From positions 310,001-374,000 of the forward strand of contig NZ_CP009438.1 of NCBI RefSeq assembly GCF_000761215.1: a DNA stretch of 64,000 nucleotides, given 5' to 3'. The notes under the pieces were generated by a model. The model did not search any database. It worked only from the letters and a program-made list of their open reading frames with translations, and had not been told where the DNA came from. A program made the translations under genes and the position numbers. Numbering within the stretch: the stretch's first letter is position 1; each line of letters begins with the position of its first letter. Shown here one piece after another: positions 51,008 to 61,700 of the stretch. Source of the DNA: Streptomyces glaucescens. GTDB taxonomy: Bacteria > Actinomycetota > Actinomycetes > Streptomycetales > Streptomycetaceae.

Positions 51008-51577
51008 ATGAGCATGACGGAGCAGCGGGCCGAGGCGGCGGAGCCGAACGCCGCCTGTTGCGCCCACCAGCACGGCCACGACACGGGATCCGGTGCCGAG
51101 GAGGAGACACCGCGGGAGCGGGTCAACCGCCGTTGGAACGAGATCCTGCAGGAGACACGGGTCACCCAGACGGGCGTGCAGATCCTGTTCGGGTTCCTGC
51201 TCAGCGTGGCCTTCACCCCGGTTTTCAAGGAGCTGGAGGTACTGGACCGCGTCATCTACGTCACCACGGTGATGCTCGGCGCGGCGGCCACGGCCTCGCT
51301 CATCGCGCCCGTCTCCCTGCACCGCCTGCTGTCCGGCCAGCGCATGAAGGACGAGGTGGTGGGGGCCGCCGGCCGCATGATGATGTGCGGCATGGTCCTG
51401 CTCGCGCTGACCATCGGCTGCACCCTCCTGCTGATACTGCGTTTCGTGGTGCCCGGCGTCCTCGCCGAGGTGCTCGTCGGCGGGATCATGCTGTGGTTCG
51501 GCCTGTGCTGGTACGCGCTGCCGCTGCGTCTGCGCCGCCGTGCCGGCCGGCGCTCCCGCACGGACGACGACGCGTAG
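51008..51577 (+). CDS. DUF6328-family membrane protein
   Basis: A 189-residue protein: acidic cytosolic N-terminus with ERVNRRWNEILQETRVTQTG, the conserved entry to this family, then four helices (about 58-75, 85-105, 128-150 and 155-175). Function unknown; common in actinobacteria. ATG 51008 follows GGAGGACACC. It is separated by 77 bp from the polysaccharide locus and ends at a terminator. Confidence 0.83.
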   Translation: MSMTEQRAEAAEPNAACCAHQHGHDTGSGAEEETPRERVNRRWNEILQETRVTQTGVQILFGFLLSVAFTPVFKELEVLDRVIYVTTVMLGAAATASLIAPVSLHRLLSGQRMKDEVVGAAGRMMMCGMVLLALTIGCTLLLILRFVVPGVLAEVLVGGIMLWFGLCWYALPLRLRRRAGRRSRTDDDA

Positions 51578-51582
51578 CGACC

Positions 51583-51621
51583 GCCGGGCGCCGGGCGGGC
51601 TCCCGCCGCCCGGCGCCCGGC
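51583..51621. terminator. bidirectional terminator
   Basis: A perfect 16-bp GC-only stem (51583-51598 with 51606-51621) and a 7-nt loop, between the convergent DUF6328 and AI-2E-family genes. Confidence 0.9.
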
Positions 51622-51652
51622 CGTCCGGGCCCGCTCCCCGGGCATCCGGCGG

Positions 51653-52756
51653 TTACGAGGGAACCGCCGCCCCGGCGGGTGACTCGTCGCTCTCCGGTTC
51701 CCGCAGCTGCTCGCGCACGTAGTTCCACACCACCGCGATCAGCGCGGCCGCCGGGACCGCGAGGAGGCTGCCGACGATCCCGGCGAGGCTGCCGCCCAGG
51801 GTCACCGCGAGGAGCACCACCGCCGCGTGCAGGCCCAGCCCGCGGCTCTGGATCATGGGCTGGAAGACGTTCCCTTCGAGCTGCTGCACCACGACGATGA
51901 TCGCCAGCACGATCAGCGCGTCCGTCAGGCCGTTGGAGACCAGGGCGATGAGGACCGCGACCAGGCCCGCGAAGAGCGCGCCCACGATCGGCACGAACGC
52001 CGACACGAAGGTCAGCACCGCGAGCGGCAGCACCAGGGGGACCTTCAGTACCCACAGGCCGATGCCGATGAGCACGGCGTCCAGCAGGCCGACGAAGGCC
52101 TGCGAGCGCACGAACGCGCCGAGGGTCTGCCAGCTGCGCTCGGCGACGACCGGGACGTCCGTGGCGAGCCGCCCGGGGAGCTGACGGGCCAGCCAGGGCA
52201 GGAACCGGGGCCCGTCCTTGAGGAAGAAGAACATCAGGAAGAGCGCCAGGACGGCGGTCACCAGGCCGTTGACCACGGTGCTCACCCCGGAGACCACGGC
52301 CGTGAGCACGCTGTCGACGCTGTCCTGGATGCGGGCCACCGCCTGGTCGAAGCCGTCGGTGATCTGTTCGTCAGCGATGTTCAGGGGCGGTCCGGCGGCC
52401 CACTCGCGGATCCTCTGGATGCCGGAGACCGCGCCGTCGGCCAGCTCGCCCGACTGGGACGCCACCGGAACCGCGATCAGTGTCACGATGCCCGAGACCA
52501 CCAGCAGGAAGGCCACCGTCACCACCGACGCGGCCAGGGCCGGAGGGCATCCCCGCCGGCGCAGGAAGCGGGCCGGCGGCCAGGCCAGCGTGGTGAGGAA
52601 CAAGCCCACGACGAGCGGCCAGACGACCGACCACATCCGCCCCAGCAGCCAGAGGCACACCGAGGCCGCCAGGACGACCAGCAGCAGATCGAGGGAGACG
52701 CGCGCCGAAGTGCGCAGCGCGGCGGCGGTTTTCGTGGGACTCAGCGAAGCAGGCAT
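51653..52756 (-). CDS. AI-2E family (UPF0118) transporter
   Basis: A 367-residue membrane protein of the AI-2E exporter/TqsA group, with seven to eight helices. Typical features are the long loop after helix 3, LFLMFFFLKDGPRFLPWL, and the conserved VQQLEGNVFQPMIQSRGLGL. The name is historical: members export autoinducer-2, Na+/H+ or other solutes, and the substrate here is unknown. ATG 52756. Monocistronic and divergent from the AlkD-like gene. Confidence 0.92.
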   Translation of the reverse strand: MPASLSPTKTAAALRTSARVSLDLLLVVLAASVCLWLLGRMWSVVWPLVVGLFLTTLAWPPARFLRRRGCPPALAASVVTVAFLLVVSGIVTLIAVPVASQSGELADGAVSGIQRIREWAAGPPLNIADEQITDGFDQAVARIQDSVDSVLTAVVSGVSTVVNGLVTAVLALFLMFFFLKDGPRFLPWLARQLPGRLATDVPVVAERSWQTLGAFVRSQAFVGLLDAVLIGIGLWVLKVPLVLPLAVLTFVSAFVPIVGALFAGLVAVLIALVSNGLTDALIVLAIIVVVQQLEGNVFQPMIQSRGLGLHAAVVLLAVTLGGSLAGIVGSLLAVPAAALIAVVWNYVREQLREPESDESPAGAAVPS

Positions 52757-52833
52757 GGGGGTAACCCTATGGGGGCCGCCGTCACCGGCCGTGCCGCGGA
52801 CTGCGCCGGGGTGCTGCGCTAACGTCGGCCCTC

Positions 52834-53553
52834 ATGACGACCGTTGTGCTCGCCGCCCTGCGGACGCGGTTGCGGGACCTGGCGGAGCCCGCGGTCCGGG
52901 CCCAGCAGACGCGGGTGCTCGGTCCCGCGCACGACGACGAACTGCTGGGCGTGCGGGTCCCCGTGCTGCGCGGGCTGGCCCGCGCGCACCGCGGCATGGC
53001 ACTGGAGGACGTGGACGTGCTGCTGCACAGCCGTGTCCACGAGGAGCGGTTCACCGGCCTCCTCGTGCTGGCCGAACGGGTGCGCACGGCACGGGGCGCG
53101 GACCGCCGGGCCCTCGTCGGCTTCTACCTGGCCCGCACCGGCTGTGTGGACAACTGGGACCTGGTGGACGGTTCCGCGCACGTCGTGCTCGGGCCCTGGC
53201 TGGTCGACCACCCTCAGGACGCCCTCGGTCTGCTGGACGGGCTGGCCGCGTCGCCCCGGCTGTGGGACCGCAGGATCGCGGTGGTCGCCACACTGGCCCT
53301 GATCCGCGAAGGACGCTTCGAGCCGACGCTCCGCATGGCGCTCTCGCTGCGCCAGGACCCGGAACCGCTGATCCACAAGGCACTCGGGTGGATGCTGCGC
53401 GAGATCGGCCGCCGCGACGGGCCGCTGCTGACGGCCTTCCTGGACGAGCACCGTGCCGAGCTGCCGCGAGTCACCGTGCGCCACGCGACGGAACTGCTCC
53501 CGCCCGAGGTGCGTGCGCGCTTCGTCAGGACGCGCTCCCGGGAGCGGGGTTGA
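52834..53553 (+). CDS. AlkD-like DNA alkylation repair protein
   Basis: A 239-residue all-helical ALK (HEAT-like) protein. Landmarks of the AlkD family are LGVRVPVLRGLAR, GCVDNWDLVDGSAHVVLGPW with the catalytic Trp-Asp region, and LIHKALGWMLREIGRRD. These glycosylases remove positively charged alkylpurines without base flipping. AlkD's usual W-D-(x)-(I/V)-D pattern is present as NWDLVD. No neighbouring repair gene. Confidence 0.92.
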   Translation: MTTVVLAALRTRLRDLAEPAVRAQQTRVLGPAHDDELLGVRVPVLRGLARAHRGMALEDVDVLLHSRVHEERFTGLLVLAERVRTARGADRRALVGFYLARTGCVDNWDLVDGSAHVVLGPWLVDHPQDALGLLDGLAASPRLWDRRIAVVATLALIREGRFEPTLRMALSLRQDPEPLIHKALGWMLREIGRRDGPLLTAFLDEHRAELPRVTVRHATELLPPEVRARFVRTRSRERG

Positions 53554-53641
53554 GCCGGCCGCCGTACGACGGCATGCGGCCTCCGGCGTCCGGCGTCCGG
53601 CATAGAGTTCGCTCGGCACCGACAGCACGTGGGGGGAGCAC

Positions 53642-55732
53642 ATGACGGCCGAGACGTTGTCCGGGTGGGCGTCGGCACTCGATTCGGTGGTGGTCTACGC
53701 GCAGGGCGCCCTGTGCCGCAGGCTCGCCCGCGGCAGGGTGCCCGTGGACGGGCGGGTGCGGGTGACCGGCCTGCCCCGCTCACTGGACCCGGGTTCCTTG
53801 CGGGCGCGGGTGGTCGGCACCCGCGGGCTGCGGGTCACCGAGGCCAGGCTGGAGGTCGGGGCCGAACCCGCCGGTCCCCGTCCGGCCGGCGAACTGCGGC
53901 GCGAGGTGGAGCGGCTGCGTGACGCGTCGCAGGCCGCCCGAGCCCGCCGGGACCGGCAGCGGGACCTGGTCGACGAGGTGGCGGCGCTGCGCCCGGTGCC
54001 GCCGCCCCGCGGGGAGGAGGACCGGCACCGACCCACTCCGGCCGACGCCTGGCTGGAGCTGGCCGGCTTCGTCGACGACCGGCTGACCGTGCTGCACTCC
54101 CGCCTGCGCGAACTGGACGAGGAGCTGAAGGCCGCCGAGCACGAGCTCGCCGTGGCCACCGACCGGCTGTCCCGCGCCTCCACCGACGCGCCCGCGGCGC
54201 ACGTGGAGACCGCGTCGAGCGTGGTGCTGACCCTGGCCGGCGCCCCTGACGCGCGGGACGGGGACGAGGTGGAAGTGGAGGTGGAGTACGGGGTTCCCGG
54301 CGCCGTCTGGGTACCGGCCTACCGCCTCAGCCACCGGCGGGGCGACGGCGAGGGGCGGCTGTTGTTGCGGGCGGCGCTCGCGCAGCGCACCGGCGAGGAC
54401 TGGAGCGGGGTGCGGGTCTCGCTCGCCACGGCCGATCTGCGACGCCGTACCGACGTCCCCCGGCTCCGCTCGATCCGCATCGGACGCAGCCAGGCCGCAC
54501 CCGCGCCCTCGGGGTGGCGCGAGCCCGCACCCGGTCTGGCCGGCCTCTTCGCCGGGTACGACGCGGCGGGTCCGCGACCGGGCACCGGGACGGCCGGTGC
54601 CGCCTTCCCGCCCGGTCCCGTTCCGCCCCCGCCGCCGCCCTCGTCCTCGTCCTCGCCCTCGCCCGTGGCCGGCTATGGCGCCCCGGCCGCAGCCCTGCCC
54701 GCCCCCGGCGCCACGCCGCCCACTCCCCCGCCCGCGATGCCCGGTGCCCCGTCGGCCCCGGACCGCCGGCCCCGCACCGGCGCCCGGCCCGGCGCCCGGC
54801 CCGCCGCCGCGGCCCCGGCCATGGCGCCGGCAGCCCCCGGTGGGGCCGCACCGCCACCGGCGCCCGCCGCCCCGTCACCGGCCGTGCCGGCCGGGCCCCC
54901 GCAGCCGAGCGCCGCCGAACTCGACTACGGCGCACTGGTCCTGTACGGCCCCGACGCGCGGGAGGAGCACCGGGGGCGCCTGTTCCCGGGTGCGGTCGCC
55001 GACCCGGTGACGGCCGAGCACCGCCGCCGCGCCGAGGAGGTCGCCACGCTGCCCCTGCCGGCGAGCGCCGTACGCCCCCGCGAGTCGGCCGGCTCGTTCG
55101 ACCACCGCTACGACGCCGAGGCCCGGGCCGACATTCCCTCGGACGGCGCCTGGCACACCATCACCGTCGGCGAGGTCCCGGTGGGGCTGCGCACCGAGCA
55201 CGTGTGCGTGCCGTCGCTGGAGCAGGCCGTCTACACGACGCTGGTCCTCTCCAACGCCACCGCCCGGGCCCTGCCGGCCGGCCCACTGGAGGTCACGGCC
55301 GACGGGGAGTTCCTCCGCACCACGTCCCTGCCCACCCTGGCTCCCGGCGGCCGGTGCCGGGTGGGACTCGGCCCCGAGGAGGCCATCGCGGTCACCCGCC
55401 GCACGAGCCTGCACGAGTCGGCCTCCGGCCTGCGCAACAACGTGACCGTGCTCGACCACCGCGTCCGCGTGGAACTGGCCAACCGGCTCGCGGTCCCGGT
55501 GACCGTGGAGGTGCGGGAGCGCGTGCCGGTCACCTCCGACGCGGAGGTGCGCATCGAGGAGAGGGCCGACTGGGCGGAACCGTCGGACGGTGCGGAGGCC
55601 GAGGGGCACGCTCCCGGCACCCGGCTGTGGCGGGTCGAGCTGCCGGCCCGCGCCACCGCCGTCCTCGACGGCGGCTACGTCATCCGCATCCCGGCCGCCA
55701 AGGCCCTGACCGGCGGCAACCGCAGGAGCTGA
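53642..55732 (+). CDS. DUF4139/mucoidy-inhibitor-A-like protein with Pro/Ala-rich linker
   Basis: A 696-residue protein of the MuiA-like (DUF4140/DUF4139) group. Residues 1-100 give the N-terminal beta domain (VVVYAQGALCRRLARGRVPV), about 85-175 a coiled coil, then the DUF4139 core starts (VPAYRLSHRRG, RTGEDWSGVRVSLATADLRR). A 130-residue Pro/Ala/Gly linker at about 290-425 interrupts the core, which continues to the end (HVCVPSLEQAVYTTLVLSN, RVELPARATAVLDGGYVI). Role unknown. Five bases separate it from a paralogue, so the two are co-translated. Confidence 0.88.
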   Translation: MTAETLSGWASALDSVVVYAQGALCRRLARGRVPVDGRVRVTGLPRSLDPGSLRARVVGTRGLRVTEARLEVGAEPAGPRPAGELRREVERLRDASQAARARRDRQRDLVDEVAALRPVPPPRGEEDRHRPTPADAWLELAGFVDDRLTVLHSRLRELDEELKAAEHELAVATDRLSRASTDAPAAHVETASSVVLTLAGAPDARDGDEVEVEVEYGVPGAVWVPAYRLSHRRGDGEGRLLLRAALAQRTGEDWSGVRVSLATADLRRRTDVPRLRSIRIGRSQAAPAPSGWREPAPGLAGLFAGYDAAGPRPGTGTAGAAFPPGPVPPPPPPSSSSSPSPVAGYGAPAAALPAPGATPPTPPPAMPGAPSAPDRRPRTGARPGARPAAAAPAMAPAAPGGAAPPPAPAAPSPAVPAGPPQPSAAELDYGALVLYGPDAREEHRGRLFPGAVADPVTAEHRRRAEEVATLPLPASAVRPRESAGSFDHRYDAEARADIPSDGAWHTITVGEVPVGLRTEHVCVPSLEQAVYTTLVLSNATARALPAGPLEVTADGEFLRTTSLPTLAPGGRCRVGLGPEEAIAVTRRTSLHESASGLRNNVTVLDHRVRVELANRLAVPVTVEVRERVPVTSDAEVRIEERADWAEPSDGAEAEGHAPGTRLWRVELPARATAVLDGGYVIRIPAAKALTGGNRRS

Positions 55733-55737
55733 CGCGC

Positions 55738-57297
55738 ATGCCCACGAGTCTCGTACCGATCGCCCTTCCCGTCACCGCCGTCACCTGCCTGGAGGACCGG
55801 ACCCACGTCGAGCGCTCCGCCGTGCTCGACCTGGAGGCCGGCACCCAGCGGCTGCGGCTCGGGCCGGTCAGCGCTCTCGCCGTCGACCGCACCCTGCACG
55901 CCGAGTTGTCCGCCGATCAGCCGGCCACCGTGCTGGACGTGAGGATCGTCCGCGCGTGGACACCGCGGGGGCCGGGCCCGGCAGCCGACGACCCGGCCCT
56001 GCGCCGGCGCGTGAGCGCCCTGGAGACGGAGCAGGAGTCGCTGGAACGGCGACGCGAGCGCCTGCTGGTCCGCCTCGACCTCCTCGGCCGGCTCGCCGCC
56101 GGCCTCCTGCGGGACATCGCCGAGGGCACCGGGCTCGGTGAGGTGGACCGGGACCGCTGGACGCGTGAACTGGACCGGGTCGACGGCGAACGCGACACCC
56201 ATGGCGAGCAACTGAGCGCGGTGGACGCCCGGTTGGCCGCGCTCGGCGCGGAACTCGCCGCGGTCCGCAGCGCCGTGGAACAGGCGGAGCCGGCACCCGC
56301 CGAGCTGACCGCACACGTCGAGCTGACCGTACGGGCGGCCGCCGCCGGCCCGGCCGCACTGCGGCTGACCCACCTCACCCCGTGCGCGCTGTGGCGGCCC
56401 GCCTACCGGGCCGTGCTCGACGGGGACTCGCTCACGCTGGACACGGACGCGGTGGTCTGGCAGCGCACCGGCGAGGACTGGTCGAACGTACGGCTGACCC
56501 TGTCGACCGCCCGCTCCGCGCGGGCCGCCGAGCCGCCCCGGCTCGGGGCGGACAGGCTGACGCTCCACGACCGCTCCCCGGCCGAGCGCCGCAGCGTCCA
56601 CGTCGAACTGCGCGAGGAGGACGTCGCCGGCCTCGGTCCGGCGCCCGTGCGGGGTCTGCCCGGGGTCGACGACGGCGGCGAGGTCCGTGTCCTGCACTGT
56701 GACGCGACGGTCTCGGTGCCGTCGGACGGCCGCGCCCACCGGGTCCCGCTGTCGTCCTTCACCACGTCCGTGAGCCGGGAGTACGCCTGCTCCCCCGAAC
56801 TGTCCCCGCTGGTCGGCCAGGTCGTGCGGTTCGCCAACAGCTCGGGCCACGCGCTGCTCGCCGGTCCCGTGGACCTCGTCAGCGGCAGTGGGTTCACCGG
56901 GCGCGGCACGCTGGACTTCACCGCCCCCGGTGCCGTCGCCGACCTGGCCTTCGGCAGCCGCGACGACCACCGGGTCCTGCGGCACACGGAGGAGACCCGG
57001 GACACGGCCGGCCTCACCCAGAGGACCCTGCTCACCCGCACCGTCCGGCTGCACCTCTCCCGCTTCTCGGCCCCCGGCGAACAGGACACGCACACGGTGG
57101 TGGTCCGGGAGCGCATCCCGGTGTCGGAGACGTCGGCCGTGGAGGTGGCGCTGCGCCGGGAGGCGTGCGCTCCCCCGCCCGACGAGGTGGACGCCGACGG
57201 CATCGTCCGCTGGAACGTCCCGCTCCCGCCGGGAGGGCATCGCACCGTCACCCTGGTCTACACGGTCTCGGCGGACGCGAGGGTGAGCGGCGTGTGA
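55738..57297 (+). CDS. DUF4139 protein, paralogue of the upstream gene
   Basis: A 519-residue paralogue without the long linker: N-terminal beta domain, coiled coil at about 85-185 (RRRVSALETEQESLERRRER), then DUF4139 core (CALWRPAYRAVLDGDSLTLD, RTGEDWSNVRLTLSTARS, HTVVVRERIPVSETSAVEVA). Tandem DUF4139 genes of unequal length are typical of Streptomyces and suggest a heteromer. ATG 55738 with AGGAG in the end of the upstream gene. Confidence 0.9.
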   Translation: MPTSLVPIALPVTAVTCLEDRTHVERSAVLDLEAGTQRLRLGPVSALAVDRTLHAELSADQPATVLDVRIVRAWTPRGPGPAADDPALRRRVSALETEQESLERRRERLLVRLDLLGRLAAGLLRDIAEGTGLGEVDRDRWTRELDRVDGERDTHGEQLSAVDARLAALGAELAAVRSAVEQAEPAPAELTAHVELTVRAAAAGPAALRLTHLTPCALWRPAYRAVLDGDSLTLDTDAVVWQRTGEDWSNVRLTLSTARSARAAEPPRLGADRLTLHDRSPAERRSVHVELREEDVAGLGPAPVRGLPGVDDGGEVRVLHCDATVSVPSDGRAHRVPLSSFTTSVSREYACSPELSPLVGQVVRFANSSGHALLAGPVDLVSGSGFTGRGTLDFTAPGAVADLAFGSRDDHRVLRHTEETRDTAGLTQRTLLTRTVRLHLSRFSAPGEQDTHTVVVRERIPVSETSAVEVALRREACAPPPDEVDADGIVRWNVPLPPGGHRTVTLVYTVSADARVSGV

Positions 57298-57439
57298 GCG
57301 GATCCGGCCGGCCGTGGTGCGCCCTGCGGGGCCCGGATCACGGCTGCGGGGCCGGGATCGCGGCTGCGGGGGCCGGCGCCGGTCCGGCGTGCCGGGGGCG
57401 CCCGGGGGCGCGGAGCCGTGACCGTCTCCGGGAGGGGTC

Positions 57440-58345
57440 TCAGCGTGCCTTGCGGGCCGCGCGGTTCAGGGCCGTGCCCACGCGGGGGTCGGGTGGGCTG
57501 CCGGACGTGTCGACGCCGAGTTCGTCGACGAGCCGTCCGAGGTAGACGTCGACGGTGGACTCCACCAGCTCGGCGTGGACCGTCACGGCGCGGCGGCCGC
57601 GCCGCCAGGCCACGAACCCGGTCGGGACGGCGGCCACGGCGGCGGGCCACCACAGGCAGCCCAGCAGCAGGTAGCAGCCCGCCCACACCGAGCCGGCCAC
57701 CGCCGCGTCGACGCGGGACCGGGAGGTGCGCAGTTCCGTTCTGACGTCCTCGGGCAGGACCAGCCACAGCCGGGTCCAGCAGGCGGCGAGGTCGATGCCG
57801 TACTGGTGGCGCAGCCGCGCCTCGGTGCCGGCCATGCGGTCCCCGGTGTAGGTGGGCCTGCGCGGCGGGGCGAGGGCGATCGCGTCGCGGTCGGCGGCGA
57901 GTTCGGCGAGCCGCTGCCGGACCGGTTCGTCGCGCAGGCCGGCCGCGGCCGGCTCGCGCAGCCGCCCGATGTCCGTCTCGATCCGCTGCCAGCGTGCGCG
58001 CCGCCGGGCGGTCAGCCGGTCGGCGAGGGGCCGTGCCGGGCCCGGCCAGTCCCCGGTCCAGATCCGCTCGGCGCCGTCGGCGCAGGCCCGGACGACGGTG
58101 CCCGCGGCCACGGCGGCGAGGACGACCGCGGCGACGACGGCGATCTGGCCGAGGGCGGGCCAGCGGCCCGCTTGCGCCGCCCAGTGCCCGAACCGTTCGA
58201 GGAGGAGGGACCGGTCGAGCGCGGAACCATGGCCGAGGACCGCGCCGGCGGCCGTGGCCGCGACGAAGAGCAGGCTGGGCACCGCGAGGGCGGACAGCCA
58301 TTTCTCGGCCAGCTTCTGGCTGAGGCTGTCGAGGACCGGGGCCAC
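57440..58345 (-). CDS. membrane protein of the CHAT operon
   Basis: A 301-residue membrane protein: helices at about 18-40 and 64-86, a cytosolic domain at about 90-215 with many charges, then a hydrophobic hairpin at about 215-248 and a helical C-terminus. No family recognised. It is the last gene of a three-gene operon, 4 bp after the small gene, so it may be a membrane target or effector of the CHAT protease. Confidence 0.75.
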   Translation of the reverse strand: MAPVLDSLSQKLAEKWLSALAVPSLLFVAATAAGAVLGHGSALDRSLLLERFGHWAAQAGRWPALGQIAVVAAVVLAAVAAGTVVRACADGAERIWTGDWPGPARPLADRLTARRRARWQRIETDIGRLREPAAAGLRDEPVRQRLAELAADRDAIALAPPRRPTYTGDRMAGTEARLRHQYGIDLAACWTRLWLVLPEDVRTELRTSRSRVDAAVAGSVWAGCYLLLGCLWWPAAVAAVPTGFVAWRRGRRAVTVHAELVESTVDVYLGRLVDELGVDTSGSPPDPRVGTALNRAARKAR

Positions 58346-58349
58346 CGGG

Positions 58350-58718
58350 TCATGCCTCCAGGACGCGCAGCGGCCGGTCCCGCAGCCAGCAGCGCCCGCC
58401 GGCCGGGAGCTCGCCGCCCGCCGTCCGGTCCGCCCGGAAGCCGCACCATCCGTCGGGGCAGTGGTACGTCTCCCCGGCGGGCAGCGGCCGGGTGCCGAAG
58501 ACCATGGCGCCGGGGTCGTCGCCGCGCACCGGGCCCGCCTCCTCGAAGACGAACGCCGGGATGTCGAGTCCCGCGACCGCCTGCCGCACGGGTGTCTCCG
58601 CCAGGACGGCGCGGACGGCGTCGTGCAGTCGGCCGAGTGTGCCCCTGCGCGCCATGTGCTCGGTGAGCGCGGGCAGCGCCGAGCAGAACCGGGCGCGCAT
58701 GCGGTGTTCGTCGGTCAT
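58350..58718 (-). CDS. small Cys/Trp-containing protein of the CHAT operon
   Basis: A 122-residue soluble protein. The first half is helical and Arg/Leu-rich (FCSALPALTEHMARRGTLGR). The second half has a compact Cys-rich stretch, TYHCPDGWCGFRADR and GGRCWLRDRPL, which could bind a metal or form a small beta domain. No known family. It lies between the CHAT gene (52 bp) and a membrane-protein gene (4 bp). As an adaptor-sized protein it could link the two, but this is context only. Confidence 0.72.
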   Translation of the reverse strand: MTDEHRMRARFCSALPALTEHMARRGTLGRLHDAVRAVLAETPVRQAVAGLDIPAFVFEEAGPVRGDDPGAMVFGTRPLPAGETYHCPDGWCGFRADRTAGGELPAGGRCWLRDRPLRVLEA

Positions 58719-58770
58719 CGGTGTCTCCTCTCCTTGCGGGTCCCCGCGGCGGGGGCGGTTCTCCGGGCGG

Positions 58771-61700
58771 TCACGGTCCGCTGTGCACGACGGACGCCCA
58801 GAACAGCGGTTCGCGGTAGCGCTCGTGTCCGCGCAGGGTCGCGATCGCCCGGTGCAGGGCGTGCGCGGCGTCCGGGGCGCCGGGGGTGCCGAGCTGCCGG
58901 TAGACCTCGTGGGCGAGCAGCGGGGCCATGCGGTCCTCCACGGTCCACAGGCTGCCGATCACCTGCCGGTAGCCGCAGAGCTGGAAGGCGGAGGCGACGG
59001 AGACGACCTCGTCGGCCAGTTCCGTGCCGGGGGCGGCGCTGTGGCAGGCGGACAGGTAGGCGAACTCGGCGTGCGGCAGCCGCTCGGCGGCCAGTTCCCG
59101 CAGGGCGAGGTCGCCGCCGTGCAGCAGGAGCCGGCTGTGGGAGGGGTCGGCGGGATCCCGTACGCCGTGGCAGGCGAGGTGGGCGTGGGTGTGGGTGCGC
59201 AGGGCGGCCAGCACGGCCCGGGGTGTGGCTGCGGCGTCCCGCAGTTCGGCCCGGGGGCCGGGGAGCAGGCGGGTGGCGGTCAGCTCGTCGTCGAGGGCGG
59301 CCAGGGGCGGGTGGCTGCCGCCCGCGTCCACGGTGACGGCGACGAGGGACGCCCGGCCGGGTTCGGGTGCGGGGGTGTCGCGGGCGTGGAGCAGGGAGCC
59401 GAGGGTGGGGACGTAGGAGGAGACGACCCGGTCGTGGGTGTACACGGAGCCGGGCTCGCCCTCGCCCTCCAGGAGTGCCGCGTGCAGCGGCAGCAGGGAC
59501 AGGACCCCGGTCGGGCACCACCACAGTCTGGGCGGGGCCTCGCCGGGGCGCGGGGGGCGGTCGAGATCCAGCCGGGCGAGCACGGGTGCGACGATCCGCT
59601 CCCCCAGCCACCGCAGCGTCCCCTTCATCCGCTGGTCGGCGGCGAACTTCTCACCGCTCAGGACGTCCGGCGCGGCCAGCGTCCGCACGGCGGCGTGGAA
59701 GGCGTCGGCCCGCTGCTCGATCTCCTCGTGGGTGACGCAGGGCAGCGGTACCGCCTCGACGACCGTGCGGTGGCGGTGGCGGTGCAGCACCAGGGCGGCG
59801 CAGCCCAGCGGGGAGACGTTGACGACGGCGACGGGCCCGTGGGCCGCAGCGGTCCTCAGCCGTGTCCAGTCGGGCGGCCGGTGGAAGCGGCCGAAGCCGG
59901 GCAGGGCACGGATCCGCGGGAGGAGCCGGTCGAACTCGGCGGCGGCCGCCCTGCGCTGTTCCGGATCGCGCCGCGGTGCGATCAGTTCCGCGCAGACCCG
60001 TTCGTAGCGGCGGGCGAGTTCCGGGGATACGGCGCGCAGGGCGTCGTGCCGCCCGCGCAGGTGCAGGCCCTGCGCGAGCAGGACACCGCGCCCCTGCTCC
60101 AGCCGGATCAGCGCCTCGCGCGGCCGGCCCGCGGCGATCTCCACGGCCGCCGCGGCGGTGGCCAGCGAGGACACCTCGCGCAGCCGTACCTCCTGGGAGG
60201 CCCTGCCCAGCGCTCGTCCGGTGAGTTTGGGGAGCAGGTCGGCGAGCGCCACACCGAAGGCGGTACGTGCCTGGTCCCGGTCTCCGAGCGTCATGCAGGT
60301 GACGCCCCACAGCGCGGCGCACGCCACTCGGGTGCGCACGTCCTGGCCGGGGGCGAGCGCGGTCGTGCGGTACTGGGTGACGGCCTCGACCAGATCACTC
60401 ACGGCGTGGCGGCTCAGGCCACGCGTGCGCAGCAGCTTTCCCAGTTCCCAGCGGGCCAGTTGCTGGTTGGGGCCGGTGTCCGTGGGCTCACCGGCCACCT
60501 GCCTGAGGAGGGTCTCGGCCGTGTCGAGGTCCGTGTCGCGGGCCGTGCGCAGGCCGCGTTTCCACAGGGCGACGGCCAGCTTGATCAGCATGACGGGACG
60601 GTCGTGCTGGCCGGGTGGCGCGGCCGAGACGGCGTACTCGAGGTGGCGTACGGCCTCGTCGAGTTCGCTGACGTCACCCCAGGCGTCGAACCGTGCGGTG
60701 AGGACGGCGGCCAGGTTGGTGAGCCGCTGGGCGTGGGCGGGCGACGCTGCGGCACGGGAGACGGACGGGTGGCGGACGGCCTCGGTGGCCGCCTCGAGGT
60801 CGGCGAGGTCACCGGAGGCGGCGTACCGGTCGAGGTGGGTCAGGCCGAGGAACGAGTGGGCCGTGGCCCGCTCGTCGTCGGTGAGGGGGCCCGCGAGGGC
60901 CTCGGTGAGGTGGCTGACCGAGTCGTCGAGGTCGGTGAGTTCGCCCTCCGCCTCGAAGCGCATCCGCAGGGCCTGAGCCAGCTCGACGCGGCGGTGGGTG
61001 CGGGCCGGCTCGCCGGTGGCGGGCGCGTCGACGGCCGCCCGCAGCCGGTGGACGATCCTGTCGAGCCGGTCCGGGTCGCCGTCGCGCAGGTACTCGGACC
61101 ACTCGGCGGTCACGCTGCCTTCGGGGTGCCGGGGAGGCGGGGCCGTGGCCTGGATGCCCCTGAGGATCACCAGCATCTGCCGGCGCGCCGGGTCCGCGGG
61201 CGGCAGCGCGGCGATCGCCTCGCGCATCAGGCCGAGTCCCGCGGCCCTGGTGCGCTCCGGATCGTGTTCGTCCCCTCCCACCCCGGCGAGCTCCGTCAGG
61301 GCCGAGCCGGCGTTGAAGGCGATGTGCGGCGCGGACGCGCTTCCGCGTGCCTCCTCCCGGGCCCACAGCAGCAGCGCGGTCGCCTGGAGGATTGCTCCCC
61401 GGTCGCCGGCCGGGACGCACGCGAGGCGCAGCGCGCTGCCCACGGCGTGCACGATCTCGTAGGGCGGCACGACCGTCGGCGGCTCCTCGGCGAAGTACCC
61501 GCGCAGCGGCTGGGGAACGATCTCCGGGCGCACCGCGTGCACGATCCCGAACAGGAAGGTGCAGGCGTGGCGGTTCCAGTCCCGCTCCGCGTCGGGCACG
61601 TGCCGGTACCGCGCGAAGTAGTAGCAGGCGACGAGGTAGACCACGTCCAGCACGTCGCTGCCGCCGTCCGCGCCGGTGCCGCCCGTGCGGCCCGCCCGGC

